A stretch of 64,000 nt of DNA, from NCBI RefSeq assembly GCF_000024405.1, contig NC_013517.1, positions 3,255,989-3,319,988 on the forward strand, in the 5' to 3' direction. Made by a program: the position numbers and the translations under genes. The notes beneath the pieces were generated by a model, which saw nothing but the letters and a program-made list of their open reading frames with translations, did no database searches and had not been told where the DNA came from. This document shows, piece by piece, positions 60,900-64,000 of this stretch (position 1 is its first letter; every line of letters starts with the position of its first letter). The DNA is from Sebaldella termitidis ATCC 33386 (GTDB lineage: Bacteria > Fusobacteriota > Fusobacteriia > Fusobacteriales > Leptotrichiaceae).

Positions 60900-63230
60900 C
60901 TATTTTTCCATTTCATATTTTTTTACCGAATTTGTAGCCTGTAATGTAGTTATTACTACAATTGCAGTTAATACTACCGGACATAAAATATATCCCTGTA
61001 ACGGATCTATCACAAATTTGATTTCTGCTGCTCCTAAAAAGGACCACATAATACCTGTTATTTTTTGTCCAGCTGTATTGGCAGCAGCAGTTCCCAGCAG
61101 TATTCCCGGAATGATAACCGAGATCATTCTTGTTACATACTGTATCTTTATATTTCTTACAGACAGTCCTATTCTTCTCAATATAGAAATCTCAAAACGG
61201 TCTTTCGACAATAACATTTTTAGAAACAATGAAGTCATAAGCATTAGTATTCCGGAGGCTGACAATATTGTAACCAGAGTAAAATTCTCAAGATATTTTA
61301 CAGTTTCTCCCATGGTCTGATTCATATATTCTTCTGGATATGTTATTTTGGCTTCCGGGAATATTTTTTTATATGATGCAATCTTTTTATTAATATCTGT
61401 TCCCTCTTTTACATTTATATTTATTACATATCTCTGTTTTTCCCCATCTCTGCTTTTAATTACTGCTTTTACGGTTTTTCCTCCGTTTGTAATATCCTGA
61501 TATACACCTGTTACAGTCATTTCTTTAATAGTGTCGTCTATTTTCAGTATTATTTTATCACCCGGATTTTTTCCGGTTTCTTTGCTGTTTAGATATGAAA
61601 GTGCTGCTTCTCCGTCATTTACCGGTACCTTTCCCTTTATATACCCGGCCGGAAATATAGTAAAATCTCCTGTTTCAATATCAATATCCTCATAATCCCC
61701 GTCAGCATTCAAAATCTGAACCCTGCTTGTTGCCACTGGTGAAACTTCCTTTATATCTGCATCGTTTTTTATATATGCTATAATATCACTGAAATTTTCC
61801 TCTATTTTCGCACTCTGCTGTATATCTATTCTTATATCACTTTCAGCTGCTCCGGTATAAACTATAAATGAAGGTGACTTTATTGTATTTAGAAAATTTA
61901 CCGGAACGATTACCAGAAAAGAGCATATGAAAAAAATCATAAATAACAGTCTGTATAATTTGAATCTGACCAAAATATCTTTTATTCCCAGAAAAATATC
62001 TGGATTAAGTAATCTGAAATTTTTCAGATTCATCCTAAAGCTTTTTCTTTTATCCTTTATTCCTGTTCTTAAAGCCTCTACAGTGCTTATTTTCCTGAAT
62101 TTTTTCAAAATAATCATGCAAAACAGCATTATCATAAAAAATATTAATAATGATGCAAAAGCTGCAAAAATATATTCTGCTGCACCTGATGGTACTTTTC
62201 CCATATAAAGGCTCATATCGGAAAGAAGAAAACCTTTCAGAAATACTGACAGCAAATATCCCGATGCACATCCAACTGCTGATATTACTCCATATTTCAC
62301 GGCATATATTTTTTTTATTTCTGTATTACTTATACCTATTGCCTTCATTGTGCCGATTTCCCTGTAGTCTTCTTCTATCGATGCTAAAACGGTAAAACTC
62401 AGACACAACAGTGCTATTATATTTATAATTATACTTACCAGTATAACTGCCGCTGTTATTATTCCGTCTGTTATAGAGTTCAGAAGTATAAACAGACTGT
62501 GATCAATAACCGGACCATTCAGACGAAACGGCGCTTTACCGTATTCTGTTCTGAATTCTCCGAGACTGCTTATATCATCCAGCCGGAATTCCAGCAGCTG
62601 TTCACTTTTTCCTATTTTAGTTCTCATGCTGTGAAAGTCTTCATCATTTATTACAAAACGTTTTGAATGTATGATTGCAGGGTTCATCTGTGCATCCCTT
62701 ATAAAATCTGAAATTATAAGGTCAGCACTGAAATCTCCGTCATATATTCTTATTTTATCTCCCTTTTTCAGATTCTCTTTCTGCATATAATAAACAGGAA
62801 CAGCTATCTTTCCTTTTTCTACATAAACAGGACTGTTATCCAGTGTCAGCAGAAAATCAAAATCTTTATTCTGCCTTACCAGACTGATATCCATGATGTC
62901 ATTCTGCCCGGTTTCCTCTTTACCGTTAAACAGTATATTCCGGCTCCCCATACTTATCATTTCTACTATCTGTACTTCACTTATAAGCCGGCTTTCTGAT
63001 ACAAATCTGCTGATGGCTGCTCTATCTATCCCGCCGGAATTCATCTGAACGAAATGAGGCACTTTTGATTTTTCAAACAGATGTTTTACCGCTCCTGTAA
63101 GTCCTGCAGCCATGAAGCTTCCCGCAGAAGCAAACAGTGATGAAAGAAATATAAACAAAAATAAAGTCATTATTGCAGCTTTATTCCTTAAAAAATCCTT
63201 TTTTACCATTCTCAAAATCATTTTATTCAA
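60900..63230 (-). CDS. ABC transporter permease with two FtsX domains
   Basis: 776 residues. Two FtsX/MacB-like membrane modules (helices near residues 20-40, 270-420 and again near 430-450, 650-770) separated by large extracytoplasmic domains. The motif EDYREIGTMKAIGISNTEI before the first triplet and DRFEISILRRIGLSVRNI before the second are coupling helices. Mechanotransmission-type transporters of this kind export peptides, lipids or antibiotics; substrate unknown. Confidence 0.88.
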   Translation of the reverse strand: MNKMILRMVKKDFLRNKAAIMTLFLFIFLSSLFASAGSFMAAGLTGAVKHLFEKSKVPHFVQMNSGGIDRAAISRFVSESRLISEVQIVEMISMGSRNILFNGKEETGQNDIMDISLVRQNKDFDFLLTLDNSPVYVEKGKIAVPVYYMQKENLKKGDKIRIYDGDFSADLIISDFIRDAQMNPAIIHSKRFVINDEDFHSMRTKIGKSEQLLEFRLDDISSLGEFRTEYGKAPFRLNGPVIDHSLFILLNSITDGIITAAVILVSIIINIIALLCLSFTVLASIEEDYREIGTMKAIGISNTEIKKIYAVKYGVISAVGCASGYLLSVFLKGFLLSDMSLYMGKVPSGAAEYIFAAFASLLIFFMIMLFCMIILKKFRKISTVEALRTGIKDKRKSFRMNLKNFRLLNPDIFLGIKDILVRFKLYRLLFMIFFICSFLVIVPVNFLNTIKSPSFIVYTGAAESDIRIDIQQSAKIEENFSDIIAYIKNDADIKEVSPVATSRVQILNADGDYEDIDIETGDFTIFPAGYIKGKVPVNDGEAALSYLNSKETGKNPGDKIILKIDDTIKEMTVTGVYQDITNGGKTVKAVIKSRDGEKQRYVININVKEGTDINKKIASYKKIFPEAKITYPEEYMNQTMGETVKYLENFTLVTILSASGILMLMTSLFLKMLLSKDRFEISILRRIGLSVRNIKIQYVTRMISVIIPGILLGTAAANTAGQKITGIMWSFLGAAEIKFVIDPLQGYILCPVVLTAIVVITTLQATNSVKKYEMEK

Positions 63231-63249
63231 ACATCCCCAATATAATTTT

Positions 63250-63444
63250 TTAATTTTTTTCTTCTTTTTTGCCCTTAAAAAAACTCATTACATTATATAT
63301 CTTGTCAAATGCCCCGCCAAGTCCCTTTGAATCTGCCAGCTCTTCCTCCAGCACTTTTTCAAAAGCATCTATTACTTTTCTGCACTCTTCAAATTCCACT
63401 CCAGATCTTTCTGATACCTTTCTGGCTATTTCTGTTTTATTCAT
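63250..63444 (-). CDS. Short HU-like protein
   Basis: 64 residues. The first 36 residues (MNKTEIARKVSERSGVEFEECRKVIDAF) look like the N-terminal helices of an HU/IHF protein, but the DNA-embracing beta arms are absent and replaced by a short Lys/Gly tail. Without arms it may dimerise but not bend DNA. It sits between the TetR gene and the permease, in the same direction, with GGAGG before the ATG. Confidence 0.65.
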   Translation of the reverse strand: MNKTEIARKVSERSGVEFEECRKVIDAFEKVLEEELADSKGLGGAFDKIYNVMSFFKGKKEEKN

Positions 63445-63456
63445 AATTTCCCTCCG

Positions 63457-64000
63457 TTATTCTTTATTATTAATACTATCTTTTACGACAGGACTCTCTG
63501 TCATAAAATCAAAACTTCCTTTTTCAGCTCCAAGGGACTTTTCCATGAGATAAGCCAAACCTTTAGCTTTTTGAATTTTCTCCTCCGCTGTCCATTGAAA
63601 TACTCCTTCATCAAAAATCATATTCAGAATAACCAGTATATTTTCCACAGTCTCTTTTGGATACGGAGTATTAAATACGCCCTCCTCTATCCCCTGAAGT
63701 ACTACATCGGTTATTAACGGTGTCAGACGCTCTATAGATATAACCAGACTTCTCAGATGCATTTCCGCGTCTCCTGCCTGATGAAATTCTTTCAGCATCT
63801 CATCTTTATTTTCTGCGTTAGTAACATCTTTGGTCAAAAGTATTGTGAGCTTCTCTATAGCAGTAAAGCTTTTATCTTCTATAATTTTTTTCACTGCTAT
63901 TGTCCCCATATCTATATACCTCATAGCCACAGCATCCATTACTTCCTCTTTTGACTTAAAGTAATAGTAAAATGTCCCTTTAGCTATCCCGACTTCCTGC
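63457..64000 (-). CDS. TetR-family regulator, 5' end outside the window
   Basis: The frame stays open past 64000; the last visible residues (QEVGIAKGTFYYYFKSKEEVMDAV) are the second half of a TetR helix-turn-helix, so only about 30 N-terminal residues are missing. The C-terminal ligand domain is helical (about 150 residues). The genes downstream are an HU-like protein and a two-gene ABC exporter, so this is probably the local repressor of that exporter. Confidence 0.9.
   Translation of the reverse strand, partial: QEVGIAKGTFYYYFKSKEEVMDAVAMRYIDMGTIAVKKIIEDKSFTAIEKLTILLTKDVTNAENKDEMLKEFHQAGDAEMHLRSLVISIERLTPLITDVVLQGIEEGVFNTPYPKETVENILVILNMIFDEGVFQWTAEEKIQKAKGLAYLMEKSLGAEKGSFDFMTESPVVKDSINNKE

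Overview
The window reads as chromosome of a low-G+C, Gram-negative-type anaerobe, most likely a member of the Fusobacteriota close to Sebaldella/Leptotrichia (inference). The sequence is AT-rich, with strong TTGAC(A/T)-N16-18-TATAAT promoters and AGGAGG ribosome binding sites. It also carries an outer-membrane MipA/OmpV protein, PTS transporters and a DUF1576 protein. No rRNA, no complete tRNA and no CRISPR array was seen.

Layout. 1-2 kb: 3' part of an M28 peptidase. 2-9.4 kb: a tight seven-gene minus-strand operon for an unknown, probably glycosylated, lipid (SDR, GT21-like and GT1-like glycosyltransferases, extended SDR, KAS III, metallo-beta-lactamase-fold hydrolase, adenylate-forming enzyme) behind one strong promoter whose -35 lies in a perfect dyad. 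9.5-15 kb: manA, then a beta-glucoside unit (PTS EIIC, GH1, SGNH hydrolase, GntR/HutC regulator). 15.2-19.1 kb: the Pnkp-Hen1 RNA repair pair. 19-28.5 kb: META lipoprotein, AraC regulator, polysaccharide deacetylase, heterodimeric ABC exporter with a leader hairpin, EFR1-type ferredoxin, DinB-like and YcxB-like proteins.

28.7-33.4 kb: an NAD/ADP-ribose operon (NrtR-like Nudix regulator, DUF4291, NADAR, KptA, PnuC, NadR) with dyad repeats at its promoter. 33.5-41.8 kb: an accessory region of small exported proteins (YARHG, DKNYY, DUF4352, DUF6150), a start-less phage antirepressor, unrecognised small ORFs and a decayed IS3-family element. Two copies of a roughly 135-bp block that looks like a small RNA gene (own promoter and terminator) flank this area, at 28.7 and 39.2 kb.

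42-43.8 kb: two paralogous MarR-type regulators whose promoters both carry AGGTACCT inside the spacer; the second is frame-broken at an A5 run. 43.8-52.8 kb: a galactitol-type locus (BglG/MtlR-type activator, GatA, GatB, GatC, FGGY kinase, two zinc dehydrogenases, class II aldolase). 53-57.9 kb: DUF2252, an Lsa-type ABC-F protein with a recognisable uORF/attenuator leader, a small hypothetical and DUF1576. 58.3-64 kb: formate/nitrite-type channel, MipA/OmpV protein, and a TetR / short HU-like / ABC permease / ABC ATPase unit running off the right edge.

Best candidates for undescribed biology are the lipid operon, the NAD/ADP-ribose operon with KptA and NADAR, and the duplicated small-RNA-like block. 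All functions are inferred from motifs and neighbourhood without database searches.
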